From: a virus
Length of the DNA stretch: 40,698 bases
Direction: 5' to 3' (one strand)
Virus record (IMG/VR): IMGVR_UViG_3300034170_000007
Coordinates: 1 to 40,698 of that record
Shown: piece after piece, positions 19,479 through 28,384 of the stretch
Layout of the letters: each line of letters begins with the position of its first letter
Position numbering within the stretch: the first letter of the stretch is position 1
Notes under the pieces: model-generated
What the model was told of the DNA's origin: nothing
The model's input: the letters and a program-made list of their open reading frames with translations, nothing else
Database searches by the model: none
Program-made: the position numbers and the translations under genes

Positions 19479-20012
19479 ATGTCTGGTAGCGTATTGACGT
19501 ATGACCCAAGCAGTGTTATCATCAGTGTTGCAGGTTGGATTGTACCCGGAGTTGTGAGCGTCTCTCTCAACTGGAAGTCAGAGGTATTTTCTGTTAGAAA
19601 GGGTATTCGTGGAATCCATACTAGAATCTACAACCCTGACAGACAAGCTACCCTTGTTCTGGAAATCTTACCAACCTCTATCGCGAATGACGTGTTCACA
19701 AGTATTGTACTTCAAGACGCTAACTCTCATGCGGGTCTTCTCGACCCTGTTATGCTTAAAGACTCTTCTGGTACATCACGCTTTACAACAAGTCAGGCGT
19801 ATATCCACACATTCCCAGATTTGACATTCAACGCTGATGGTATCACCACACGTAAATGGGAAATAGAAATCCTGTCCTTTGTTTCCGGGTCCGGTAACAT
19901 TGGGGGCAACGCCTCTAACGGTGTTGATATTAACGACATTCTATCTGGTGCACTGTCAAGCGCTAAAGGTCTTGCAGAAGACGGACTGGCAGCAGTATCC
20001 AGCTACTTTTAA
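19479..20012 (+). CDS. Tail tube-like protein (DUF3277), paralogue 3
   Basis: 177 residues; YDPSSVIISVAGW, FSVRKGIRGIHTRIYNPDRQATLVLEILPTS split over two strands, SIANDV, PVMLKDSSGTSRF, and RKWEIEI match the other two tube genes block by block. The C-terminal Gly/Ser/Ala-rich tail is specific to this copy. TAAGGAG site; spaced 9 bases after paralogue 2. Confidence 0.82.
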   Translation: MSGSVLTYDPSSVIISVAGWIVPGVVSVSLNWKSEVFSVRKGIRGIHTRIYNPDRQATLVLEILPTSIANDVFTSIVLQDANSHAGLLDPVMLKDSSGTSRFTTSQAYIHTFPDLTFNADGITTRKWEIEILSFVSGSGNIGGNASNGVDINDILSGALSSAKGLAEDGLAAVSSYF

Positions 20013-20027
20013 TTCAAGGAGTACATA

Positions 20028-20390
20028 ATGGCTATTCAACAAAAAGAAGTGACAATTAACGGCGAAGTTTTCTTGCTGACTCAACTGCCAGGTATGACTG
20101 GTTTGAAGCTTGGTAAGCAGCTTATCAAGACTCTTGGCCCGTCCCTGGCAGTGATGCAGGGTGAGGGAGCGTCAGTAGGTGCAGCTCTTAACGTCCTGTT
20201 CGAAAACCTTGATGACAATGCAGAAGCACTGATCATCGCACTCGTATCTGGTGCAACCAAGGGCAACATGGCTATCAACTTCAACATGGAGTTTGCTGGT
20301 CAGTACGATAAACTCTTCCTGCTTGTTAAAGAGATTGTGGAGTTTAACTACGGATCGGTTTTTCAGATGCTAGGTTCCGGCGTCCTGTAA
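20028..20390 (+). CDS. Tail assembly chaperone (G-type)
   Basis: 120 residues in the position of the tape-measure chaperone, directly before the tape measure. The N-terminus (KEVTINGEVFLLTQLPGMTGLKLGKQL) and the C-terminal MEFAGQYDKLFLLVKEIVEFNYGSVF are typical of this family in contractile phages. The -1 frame is open from 20348 across its stop to 20632, so a frameshifted longer product (GT-type) is likely. Confidence 0.82.
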   Translation: MAIQQKEVTINGEVFLLTQLPGMTGLKLGKQLIKTLGPSLAVMQGEGASVGAALNVLFENLDDNAEALIIALVSGATKGNMAINFNMEFAGQYDKLFLLVKEIVEFNYGSVFQMLGSGVL

Positions 20391-20632
20391 ACTCTAACGC
20401 GGAGCCACAGACAACCCACCCTCGCCTGAAAAGGGTTGAGGCTGGGTATACTCAAGACTGGGAAATCTTCAGGATCATGACAAGTGAGATTAAAGGTTTA
20501 CCGAGTTATATTGAGTTGCAAACTGTCTGCAACGTAGAGGACATTTACAATATTCTTGAAATGCTTGACGCAAAGTCTGAAATGGACGAAGTGGCACGTA
20601 TACAACAAGCCCAGCAAGCTCAGAACAAATAA
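20348..20632 (+). CDS. Probable -1 frameshift extension of tail chaperone (T-type)
   Basis: The -1 frame relative to the upstream chaperone is open from 20348 and overlaps its last 43 bases. A shift at G-GTT-TTT (20357-20363) would join them: the A-site TTT re-pairs perfectly, while the P-site GTT re-pairs with GGT imperfectly. The extension (about 90 residues) ends in a helical Gln-rich QQAQQAQNK. Most tailed phages produce a minor fused chaperone this way. A separate start at ATG-20477 with a weak AGGA site is the alternative. Confidence 0.65.
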   Translation, partial: LRIGFSDARFRRPVNSNAEPQTTHPRLKRVEAGYTQDWEIFRIMTSEIKGLPSYIELQTVCNVEDIYNILEMLDAKSEMDEVARIQQAQQAQNK

Positions 20633-20645
20633 ATAGTGAGGCCGT

Positions 20646-23000
20646 ATGCTACAAGAGGAAATTGCTCGCCTAACGGGTAAACTTGTATTCCAAGTTGACA
20701 ACCGTCCACTGGCTACCTTTGAAAAGAAACTCAGCGGCGTAATGAGCATGCTGAAAGAGTTCCAAGGTATCGCCAACAAGAAATTTACAGTTAAGGTTGC
20801 TCTTGATAGCAGATCACTTCGCAGCCAGATTGAGAAAGCGACTAAGACAAAGATCAGTCTTAGCAACGTTGATATTTCTCAAGAGGCTTTGCATACCCAA
20901 AGTAAGAGAATTCAAGAGTACCTTAACAGAACTACAATCAACCTTAACAATGTAAGGATTGATATTAGCAAGCTGGTTGAACAGAAGAGGTTTGTAAAAA
21001 CACTTCTTGGTCAGATGACTATCGACGTTCCTGCTAAGATCGGTCTTACACAGATGGAAGCTGAACTCAAAAGAGACTTAAAAACAATCTCTGAGAGAAA
21101 CCCGCTAAAAATCAAAGTTGACCTGAACAACAACAATCTTGCAATCAAACTACGCCGTGCAATGATTGAAGCACAGAAGCGTATGGGCGAGTTGAAGATT
21201 CGTGTTGCTAACCCACAGGTACAGTTGAAGATTGACAAACAACACCTTATCGAAGAGATTCGTGCAGCCTTAGCTAGCTCTGAGTTTAAGATTAGAGTTG
21301 GGGCGACAAGATCATCTTCTGACTATAATAGAAGAGATGGACAACGCCACTCTGGACGCAGCCCTATAGATCGTGGGCTAAGTTCTGCCATGGGATTCGC
21401 AAGAGGAGCCCTACCGGGCCTTGGAGCAGCTTTCGCTTTCAGTAAGATGAACGACATCAACCAGAAGGTTACTGCTGCTACAAACAGCTTAGAGGCCGTA
21501 TCTGGAAGTGAAGCAAACTTCAAGTCTAACGATAATTACCTGAAGAACCTGACAAGAGAGATGGGACTGAACTACAGAGATGTAGCCCCACAGTTCTCAA
21601 GTATCTACCAAGCTGCCTCTCCTAAAATTGGAGTAAAAGGCACTCAGGATATGTTCCGTGGTATTATGCAGTATGGTACTGTTCACGGGCTCAGCAAAGA
21701 GTCTATGAAGGGTAGCATGGTGGCGTTAAGCCAAATGTTTGGTAAGGGTAAGATTCAGTCAGAAGAAGCTCGTCAACAGTTCTCTGAAAGAATGCCTAAT
21801 GGTATGGCAATGTTGGCTCAGGCCGCGTTCGATACAAAACAGATTAAAACAAACTCTGTCGCTGCGTTTGGCGATCTTATGCAGAAAGGTACGGCTGATC
21901 CTAACATAATCCTCCCACAACTCGCAAAGAACATGAAGATTGCTTCTGAGGCAAATGATGCCTATAAGAAGTCTCTTGATACGACACGAGTTGCACAGGG
22001 CAGAATGAACACAGAGTTTGAAGCCTCTGTAGTACTCTTCGCCAAAGGCGGGTTTGACAAAGGCATGGGCCACTTCTTCAATACACTGGGAGAAAGCATG
22101 AGAGATGCTGCCCCACTTATTGAAGCTCTTGGTGGTGCCTTTGAGATACTGATCATGCCGATCAACTCTGTGATCAAACTCATTGGTGCTTTAGGTGCGG
22201 CCTGGCCTGATATCGCAGCTACCTTTGGACTCACAAGCAAGGAGCTTGCTACTCTTGCCATTGGTATTGGAGTGTTCATGCTTCCATTTGGTGGTTTGAT
22301 CGTATCACTAGGTCTTGCTGCAATTGCATTTGATGATCTTGTCACTTATATGAGAGGCGGGGATTCTGTATTCGGTGATTGGGTTAAGAACACCAAAGGT
22401 GCACAGGATGCGATTGACTCTATCAACCAGTCGATGGACGGACTAAAACAGGCTTGGTCTGATCTTAAAGAGACGTTCAAAGACAGTGGAAACCCTTTCA
22501 AAGATTGGAGCATCGACTCCGTTCTTATTGATAACCTTAAGTATATCAGTACACTTATTAATAGCCTTTCTGCAACCATCAGAGCCTTCGCTTTAATTAA
22601 AGAGGGTAGGTATGCTGATGCTGCTAAGAGTGTTGGTGGTGGACTAGCTGATGTAGTTACAAACAACCCTGGAGTAAACTTATACAAAAAGATTCCTGAG
22701 TTTTACTCTGGAGTAGTAGGGGATGTTGCGGGCGCTGGTAAAGACTGGCTTCAAAACTACAGGTCTGGTCATGAGGGTATGCCTACTCCTGGCACATCTA
22801 TGATGCCCATGCAGGGCCAAGAGGCTGGACAGACTCAACAGACTATCAACCTTGGAGGCTTGACCATCAACGCTCAAACATCAGATGGCACTGACCCAAG
22901 AGCTGCTGCTGAGAAACTTGCACCACACATCCAAGAACTTACACGCTCTGCTCTTCGTGATGCACTTGGAGCTGTAAGAGCACAACAAGCTGAGAGGTAA
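20646..23000 (+). CDS. Tape measure protein
   Basis: 784 residues. Sets tail length and is ejected with the DNA. The first 220 residues are helical with repeated 'K-x-x-I/L' amphipathic segments, a central domain (about 290-430: QKVTAATNSLEAVSGSEANF, YLKNLTREMGLNYRDVAPQF, GIMQYGTVHGLSKESMKG, MVALSQMFGKGKIQSEEARQQF) corresponds to the tape-measure domain found in many phages, and two hydrophobic stretches (about 489-515 and 533-563) could enter the host membrane. At about 0.15 nm per residue the tail would be near 115 nm. GTGAGG site. Confidence 0.92.
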   Translation: MLQEEIARLTGKLVFQVDNRPLATFEKKLSGVMSMLKEFQGIANKKFTVKVALDSRSLRSQIEKATKTKISLSNVDISQEALHTQSKRIQEYLNRTTINLNNVRIDISKLVEQKRFVKTLLGQMTIDVPAKIGLTQMEAELKRDLKTISERNPLKIKVDLNNNNLAIKLRRAMIEAQKRMGELKIRVANPQVQLKIDKQHLIEEIRAALASSEFKIRVGATRSSSDYNRRDGQRHSGRSPIDRGLSSAMGFARGALPGLGAAFAFSKMNDINQKVTAATNSLEAVSGSEANFKSNDNYLKNLTREMGLNYRDVAPQFSSIYQAASPKIGVKGTQDMFRGIMQYGTVHGLSKESMKGSMVALSQMFGKGKIQSEEARQQFSERMPNGMAMLAQAAFDTKQIKTNSVAAFGDLMQKGTADPNIILPQLAKNMKIASEANDAYKKSLDTTRVAQGRMNTEFEASVVLFAKGGFDKGMGHFFNTLGESMRDAAPLIEALGGAFEILIMPINSVIKLIGALGAAWPDIAATFGLTSKELATLAIGIGVFMLPFGGLIVSLGLAAIAFDDLVTYMRGGDSVFGDWVKNTKGAQDAIDSINQSMDGLKQAWSDLKETFKDSGNPFKDWSIDSVLIDNLKYISTLINSLSATIRAFALIKEGRYADAAKSVGGGLADVVTNNPGVNLYKKIPEFYSGVVGDVAGAGKDWLQNYRSGHEGMPTPGTSMMPMQGQEAGQTQQTINLGGLTINAQTSDGTDPRAAAEKLAPHIQELTRSALRDALGAVRAQQAER

Positions 23001-23002
23001 TA

Positions 23003-23767
23003 ATGGCTATCGTACTCCGTAGAGCGAACGGTGACATTATCTGGTTTGACGCGATCACAGAGTACAATACAACGTACTCTGCCTCTGTAACTAAACATCC
23101 CGTCGCTACAGGCGGGTATGTTGCAGACCACGTAACAACAGATAACGTTGTCCTTCAGATTAGTGGCATCTTCTCCGACGCTGACTTCAACCTATCAAGG
23201 CAACTTGTAGAGGTTAGGAGTGCAGATGGTACGGCGTTGACGCCAAACAAACAGTTTCAGAATAACACTCAAACTGTGTACCCAGTTACAATCACAGACA
23301 CAGGTAGTATCAACAAGTACCTACCTGAAGTCATTGCACAGTTCACAAAAGACAGTATCCCTACTGCGTATGTAACCCCGCAAGATAAGGCTAAAGCAGC
23401 CTTGGTTGTTAAATCTGATCTTATCAAGATGTGGAAAGATCGTGAGGAGTTTCAAGTTCTCGATATTTCTGGTAACAACGTAGCAGAAGAATTCAGCCCT
23501 TGTGTGTTTACTAACGTATCATTCAGAGAGGACGAATCAACTGGAGAGGGTGTCTTCCCTGTAATGACTATCGAACAAGTAGTGTTTACAGACGTTAAAG
23601 AGATTAGCGTAAAGATTAAAACTTCGAACAAAGGTAGAAAGTCTGGAACAGCCACAACAAAGCCTGTTGAAGTTCCACCAGACAACGAAGTAAAGTCTTT
23701 TACAAAACTGTCAGCAAGTGAGCTTAAGAGCACCACTACAACTACGACCACTACAACAGGAGGCTGA
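23003..23767 (+). CDS. Baseplate protein, Dit/DUF6046-like, 254 aa
   Basis: First baseplate gene after the tape measure. The N-terminal half (WFDAITEYNTTYSASVTKHPVATGGYVADHVTTDN split over strands) has the 'K-x-P-V-x-x-G-x-x-x-x-D-H-V' pattern of the Dit-like N-domain that forms the hub ring at the tail tip. DREEFQVLDISGNNVAEEFSPCVF is characteristic of the following strands. It ends in nine consecutive Thr and two Gly, encoded by varied ACN codons, so it is not a simple DNA slippage tract. Confidence 0.75.
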   Translation: MAIVLRRANGDIIWFDAITEYNTTYSASVTKHPVATGGYVADHVTTDNVVLQISGIFSDADFNLSRQLVEVRSADGTALTPNKQFQNNTQTVYPVTITDTGSINKYLPEVIAQFTKDSIPTAYVTPQDKAKAALVVKSDLIKMWKDREEFQVLDISGNNVAEEFSPCVFTNVSFREDESTGEGVFPVMTIEQVVFTDVKEISVKIKTSNKGRKSGTATTKPVEVPPDNEVKSFTKLSASELKSTTTTTTTTTGG

Positions 23768-23769
23768 TA

Positions 23770-24111
23770 ATGGCAGCTACAATCAATATTGAAATGCCTC
23801 TGTACTCTGACTTGAAGTATCGTTATGGTATTGCATTAGAAGGAGTCTCTTGGCAGTTTACATTCTACTGGAATGATCGCTGCTCACAGTGGCAGTTCGA
23901 TCTAAGACAGGAGGACCAGACACCAATTCTCCTTGGCTACGCTTTAGTGCCCCAGTATCCTATGTGCGTAGACTACAACTTAGAAGACTATGGACTAACA
24001 GGGTACTTTGTCTTGTTGCCGATTAACGCAACAATCTCAAGTAAAATAACAGAAGGCTCCAGCATTATGCCTGAGTTCTTCTCACTTTTCTATGTATACA
24101 ACACGGAGTAA
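23770..24111 (+). CDS. Baseplate plug-like protein, 113 aa
   Basis: A beta-rich small protein with a YRYGIALEGVSWQFTFYWNDRCSQWQFDL block resembling the baseplate plug of the Pam3 gp18 type found between the Dit-like and hub genes. It would close the hub from inside. AGGAGG site within the preceding gene's end. Confidence 0.7.
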   Translation: MAATINIEMPLYSDLKYRYGIALEGVSWQFTFYWNDRCSQWQFDLRQEDQTPILLGYALVPQYPMCVDYNLEDYGLTGYFVLLPINATISSKITEGSSIMPEFFSLFYVYNTE

Positions 24112-24116
24112 TATTT

Positions 24117-25040
24117 ATGGCTCAGAAGGATAGAGTATTCTCCATAAAGATTGGAGACTACAAAACAGGTAATGGGATTCTTATCGAGAACCCAAAAATC
24201 AACAGTGACGGAACCTCTAGTAACAACCCTTGGGAAATTACATTCGATGTTTCGAAGAGTTCAGACAACAAGAGAAACAATGGAAACTCTACAACAGTCG
24301 AAATCTACAACCTATCCGATGACCAAATTAAACTCCTTGAGAGTGATTACCTTGAGTTGGAATTCTCTGTCGGTTATAAGTCAACCGGCTCGCATGTACT
24401 TGCTATTGGAAACGTGACGGAGTTTTCCACTGTTAAGAGTGGGAATGATTATGTCACCCAGCTTAGAATTGGTGAAGGCTATACTGCACTTAACCACCAG
24501 ACTCTTGCGTCTGTAGTGAGCCCTGGAAAGAAGGTGTCTGATGTTCTTGAAGAGATTCGACAGCAGATGCCAGGTGTTGCCAGAGGAGCCTATACAGGCA
24601 CAAACTTGAACAACCCTATTGTGTTTGGCTGGAGACTTAAGGGCAGTCCACGTGAAATGCTTATGAAGCTCTGTGAGGCGAATAACCTTGAGTATAATAT
24701 AAACTCTGGTGTGCTTAACGTTTCAGAAGAGAACGGTTTGCTGTCAAAGGACAGGACGCTCGCACCAGTGTTGAGCCCTTCCACTGGCTTGATTGACCTC
24801 CCATTCCACACAACTGACACAGGAAGGAAGCCAAAGGGAGACAAGAGACGTAGAAGAGGTGTTCAATTCAAAGCCCTTCTCAACACAGACATTGTGCCAG
24901 GAAAGATTGTTAAGCTTGAATCAAAGTGGATTACAGGCTTCTACAGAGTAAACACTGCAAGATTCTCTGGCGATACTCGCGGGAACCCTTGGTATGTTGA
25001 GTGCTTCTGTTCTGAGATTGCAGCGGAGGAACTTGTATGA
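24117..25040 (+). CDS. Baseplate hub protein, 307 aa
   Basis: Comparable to Mu gp44/P2 gpD-like hub subunits by position (before the spike) and domain style: an N-terminal beta barrel (DRVFSIKIGDYKTGNGILIENPKI), a second domain with VSDVLEEIRQQMPG, and a LysM-like RLKGSPREMLMKLCEANNLEYNINSGVLNV segment, then a C-terminal beta domain (VQFKALLNTDIVPGKIVKLES). It overlaps the spike gene by 4 bases. Confidence 0.8.
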   Translation: MAQKDRVFSIKIGDYKTGNGILIENPKINSDGTSSNNPWEITFDVSKSSDNKRNNGNSTTVEIYNLSDDQIKLLESDYLELEFSVGYKSTGSHVLAIGNVTEFSTVKSGNDYVTQLRIGEGYTALNHQTLASVVSPGKKVSDVLEEIRQQMPGVARGAYTGTNLNNPIVFGWRLKGSPREMLMKLCEANNLEYNINSGVLNVSEENGLLSKDRTLAPVLSPSTGLIDLPFHTTDTGRKPKGDKRRRRGVQFKALLNTDIVPGKIVKLESKWITGFYRVNTARFSGDTRGNPWYVECFCSEIAAEELV

Positions 25041-25801
25041 TTTTTGAGGATTTTACTGATATTGTTAGAACACAGTTCAGGATTGACATGGCTGAGGTGC
25101 ACACAGCATTGCCATGTAAAGTTGTTAACGTTTACAACGACAATATGCAACAGAAGGTTGATGTAATCCCATCTGTTAACCGTCTCCTTAAATCTGGAGA
25201 AGGCGACCCAGCAATGCAGATTCTTGGCGTTCCAGTTATCTTTCCGGGTAGCTCTGCTTCTTTGATCAGCTTCCCGATCAATGTTGGAGATACTGTCTTG
25301 TGTATCTTTGCTCAGTCTTCTACTGACAACTTTAAGATTGGTAATGGTGAGCCAACAACTGCCAACGACATGAGAATGTTCAGCGACCAAGATGCTATAG
25401 CAATTCCTGGGCTGTTCCCTTTTGGTAAGAGCTTAAACAACCCTGCCGTCCGTAAGTTTCCAATGACTGCAAACAGAGACTTGTGTATCGCACATAACAT
25501 TGCTTCTGGTACAGAGGTTAATATCATCCTAAAACAGAACGGTGAGCTTGTGATTAACACAGCAGAGACAGTTACAGTAAATTGTAAGACTGGTGTGATG
25601 AACGCAACTGAGTCCTATACGATAAATACACCAACACTGAATATAAACGCTGGTACAACAAACTGGACTGGCAACATTATCCACAGCGGAAATTACACAA
25701 TGACCGGACAAGCTCGCTTCAATGGGCGTCTATTCGACACCCACACACACGCTGGCGTTACTCCGGGTAGTGGTACTTCTGGCGCTGTCAACGGAGTTTA
25801 A
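25037..25801 (+). CDS. Baseplate central spike (gpV-like)
   Basis: 254 residues. The N-terminal OB-fold domain (ALPCKVVNVYNDNMQQKVDVIPSV) and GVPVIFPGSSASLISFPINVGDTVLCIF match the Gp138_N/gpV class. The C-terminal third is a Thr/Asn-rich triple-beta-helix pattern (VTVNCKTGVMNATESYTINTPTLNINAG) ending in DTHTHAGVTPGSGTSG, the H-x-H tip that binds iron in phage membrane-piercing spikes. GGAGG site. Confidence 0.9.
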   Translation: MIFEDFTDIVRTQFRIDMAEVHTALPCKVVNVYNDNMQQKVDVIPSVNRLLKSGEGDPAMQILGVPVIFPGSSASLISFPINVGDTVLCIFAQSSTDNFKIGNGEPTTANDMRMFSDQDAIAIPGLFPFGKSLNNPAVRKFPMTANRDLCIAHNIASGTEVNIILKQNGELVINTAETVTVNCKTGVMNATESYTINTPTLNINAGTTNWTGNIIHSGNYTMTGQARFNGRLFDTHTHAGVTPGSGTSGAVNGV

Positions 25802-25802
25802 T

Positions 25803-26171
25803 ATGGACTTGCTTATCGACGCTACAACTGGCGACCTGTCTTTTACAAATGGTTCTTGCCCTGTAACCCAACTTCAAGCAGACGTTGTAGCTCAGCGTCT
25901 GCGTATCGCACTCTACACATTTTATGGTGAGTGGTTCTTGGACTCCACAATTGGTGTCCCATACATGCAGCAAGTCTTCTCTAAAGTTCGTAAGAAGAGC
26001 ACTATCGATTTGATCTTCCAAGGAATTATTATTGCTGACGAGGGTGTTCTAGAGCTTGTTACATTTATTTCGGAGATTGACACTTTACGTGGGTACGTCC
26101 TTACATTCTCTGTGAGAGTGGCCGACAACTCAACATCTCTACCAATCACAATTTCTCTTGGAGGTAATTAA
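25803..26171 (+). CDS. Baseplate wedge protein, gp25/gpW-like, 122 aa
   Basis: The pattern LRIALYTFYGEWFLDSTIGVPYMQQVFSK followed by EGVLELVTFISEIDTLRGYVLTFSVRV is diagnostic of the gp25/DUF2634-like wedge family that links hub and sheath. The ATG at 25803 (GGAGTTTAAT upstream) starts in the spike gene's end region. The next gene starts one base into the stop codon. Confidence 0.88.
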   Translation: MDLLIDATTGDLSFTNGSCPVTQLQADVVAQRLRIALYTFYGEWFLDSTIGVPYMQQVFSKVRKKSTIDLIFQGIIIADEGVLELVTFISEIDTLRGYVLTFSVRVADNSTSLPITISLGGN

Positions 26172-27628
26172 TGGCCGGTGTATCTCGCCAAGGTCTTGAA
26201 ATCAAAACACTAGACGATGTTTTGACAGACTATAAAACAAACGCTGCATCCATCTTCTCCGACCTTGTTGCCGCAGGTGACGTTGTTGACACAGGTAGTG
26301 GAAGTGCCCTTGGTCGTATGATTGGGGTTATCGCCCCTGCTGAAGCATCGCTGTGGGAAGCTCTACAACAAGTATTCAACAGCTTTAACCCAGCTACTGC
26401 TATCGGTGTGTCTCTTGATAACATCGTAGCTCTGAGCGGTATCACAAGGCTTCCGGCTCAGTCTACTAGAGCACAAGTTTTGCTTGAAGGTGATCTGAAC
26501 ATAATTGTCAGCTCTCCACAAGGTAAGGCTTATAGCTCAAGTACCCAACGTGTATTTAGTATCTTGAACCCAGTAACACTCAACCTCTCGGCTGCATCAG
26601 GAATTGGAGTTTACCCTACAAGTGTTTCTAATAGCACTGCGTACAGATTCAGCTACAGCACGGACGGAGTTAACTTTCTGGATGCTGTGTACACATCTCC
26701 ATCGTCTGGAACTACAGCCCAAATCATTTTGGACGGAGTTCAACAAAAAGTTGAAGATTTGTTCACAAGTACCTTTACAACCTATCAATCTAATGGTAGA
26801 CTGTATATTGTTAGGACTGATCCGTTCCAAGTGGCTGACTTCTCAACAAGTGTTGGACTATCGGTTCAGAAGGTTAGAAAACTTGGCATCGCAGTTGACG
26901 ATGTTGTTGGTGGCTTCCCACAGGAAGCTCTATCAATCGATACAATCTCTGTACCAATCTCTGGCTGGGACTCGGTAATAAACCCTGTAGAGGCCACAAC
27001 AGGCCGTCTCACAGAGACCGACGAAGAGCTACGTGAAAGGTTCAGAAACAGTAAGTTCTTCCAGTCCCAGAATATCATTGAATCTCTACTAGACGCCTTG
27101 AAGAACGTGTCTGGTGTCTCCGATGTTGTGGTTTATGAAAACGATACTGCTGTTGTTAACTCCCTTGGAGTACCAGCCCACAGCTTCCTGCCAATCGTCC
27201 TTGGTGGACTTCCTTCTGAAATTGCCGCCGCAATCTGGGAAAATAAGCCAACAGGCATCCCTTCTGTAGGCGACACAACTGTACAGGTAGCAGACAGCCA
27301 AGGTTTACTGCATAGCATTTCGTATAAGCAGCCGACTGAAGTTCCGGTCTATGTGACAATGAGTGTCACCGACCAAGGCACAATGCCTGGTGATGCTGCT
27401 GCACAAATAAGACAGAAACTTGCTGACTACTCTGATGCAAACTTGTTCATTGGTGATGACGTGATCTACTCTAGATTATATACTCCAATCAACAGTATCG
27501 CAGGTTTCGCCGTAAACTCTCTTACAATCGGAACAAGCCCAAGCCCTACAGGAATGTCAAACATTGTTGTAAACTTCGATCAAGTTGCAACAATCTCGGC
27601 TGAAAATATCATAGTAACAGTAGCGTAA
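26171..27628 (+). CDS. Baseplate J-like wedge protein
   Basis: 485 residues similar in plan to Mu gp47/P2 gpJ: the N-terminal TLDDVLTDYKTNAASIF, a conserved GRMIGVIAPAEASLWEALQQVFNSFNPATAIGVSLDNIVALSGITR region (split by variable loops), RLTETDEELRERFRNSKF and the C-terminal PVYVTMSVT...ARQ/AQIRQKLADY part. It forms the outer baseplate wedge with the gp25-like protein. GGAGG site. Confidence 0.93.
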   Translation: MAGVSRQGLEIKTLDDVLTDYKTNAASIFSDLVAAGDVVDTGSGSALGRMIGVIAPAEASLWEALQQVFNSFNPATAIGVSLDNIVALSGITRLPAQSTRAQVLLEGDLNIIVSSPQGKAYSSSTQRVFSILNPVTLNLSAASGIGVYPTSVSNSTAYRFSYSTDGVNFLDAVYTSPSSGTTAQIILDGVQQKVEDLFTSTFTTYQSNGRLYIVRTDPFQVADFSTSVGLSVQKVRKLGIAVDDVVGGFPQEALSIDTISVPISGWDSVINPVEATTGRLTETDEELRERFRNSKFFQSQNIIESLLDALKNVSGVSDVVVYENDTAVVNSLGVPAHSFLPIVLGGLPSEIAAAIWENKPTGIPSVGDTTVQVADSQGLLHSISYKQPTEVPVYVTMSVTDQGTMPGDAAAQIRQKLADYSDANLFIGDDVIYSRLYTPINSIAGFAVNSLTIGTSPSPTGMSNIVVNFDQVATISAENIIVTVA

Positions 27629-27639
27629 ACGGAGGATTT

Positions 27640-28374
27640 ATGTCTGATCTAAATCCATTTGAAAGTGTAGAGTTCCTGAATGTGGCACGTTCTCGTGTCA
27701 CTGAACAGTTCAAGGATAAAAGAGTCTACGACAAGTATTTACAGATGCTGCTTAGTGGCAAAGTTGAACTACAAAATGTCATAAAAGATACAATGCAGCT
27801 ACGCTCTATCGACACTGCTGTTGGGGTTCAGTTGGATGTTATTGGTGAAATTGTAGGTAGACCTCGTGGACTAGTAACATCTGAAATCTTCACCTACTTC
27901 GGTTTTGACGGAGCCATGCAAGCTGACTCGTTCTCCTCAACCACAGACCCAACTGTTGGTGGACAGTGGTATAGCCTGAACGCTCCAGTTGGTATTAGCC
28001 GTGAACCGTCAGATGACGAATACAGGTTGATACTAAAAGCCAAGATTATCAAGAATAGAACAATGGCAAGGCCAGAGGATGTTATCGCGGCCTACAAGTT
28101 TCTATTTGGTGCATCACAAGTGACAATCGACGAATCTTCGCCCGCTGAAGTTCGTATCGGGATTGGTAAAATCTTGAACAACGTAGAGCGAGGACTTCTG
28201 TTCGACCTTGGTGGTGCAGGTCAACTATTACCAAAACCTGCTGGCGTTAGCTACTCCTACACAGAGTTCCAAGCAGGCAGGGTATTTGCTACAGATGGAT
28301 TTCCCGGTGCTATTGGTACTGGTGATCTGAATGATCCATCTGTCGGTGGATTCCTATCTAACCTAATTTCATAA
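27640..28374 (+). CDS. Baseplate protein, DUF2612/gpI-like
   Basis: 244 residues following the J-like gene. IDTAVGVQLDVIGEIVGRPRG and SDDEYRLILKAKIIKNRTMARPEDVIAAYKFLFGA are the two conserved DUF2612 blocks. It connects the wedge with the tail fibres. GGAGG site. Confidence 0.9.
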   Translation: MSDLNPFESVEFLNVARSRVTEQFKDKRVYDKYLQMLLSGKVELQNVIKDTMQLRSIDTAVGVQLDVIGEIVGRPRGLVTSEIFTYFGFDGAMQADSFSSTTDPTVGGQWYSLNAPVGISREPSDDEYRLILKAKIIKNRTMARPEDVIAAYKFLFGASQVTIDESSPAEVRIGIGKILNNVERGLLFDLGGAGQLLPKPAGVSYSYTEFQAGRVFATDGFPGAIGTGDLNDPSVGGFLSNLIS

Positions 28375-28384
28375 AGGAACTAAA

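Noticed and set aside
20341-20347. G-TTT-AAC as the frameshift site in the tail chaperone
   Set aside because: A -1 slip there runs immediately into TAA in the new frame.
23725-23757. Thr-codon run at the end of the Dit-like gene as a microsatellite
   Set aside because: Codons vary (ACC, ACT, ACA, ACG) and the run is short, so it is a protein-level feature rather than a slippage repeat.
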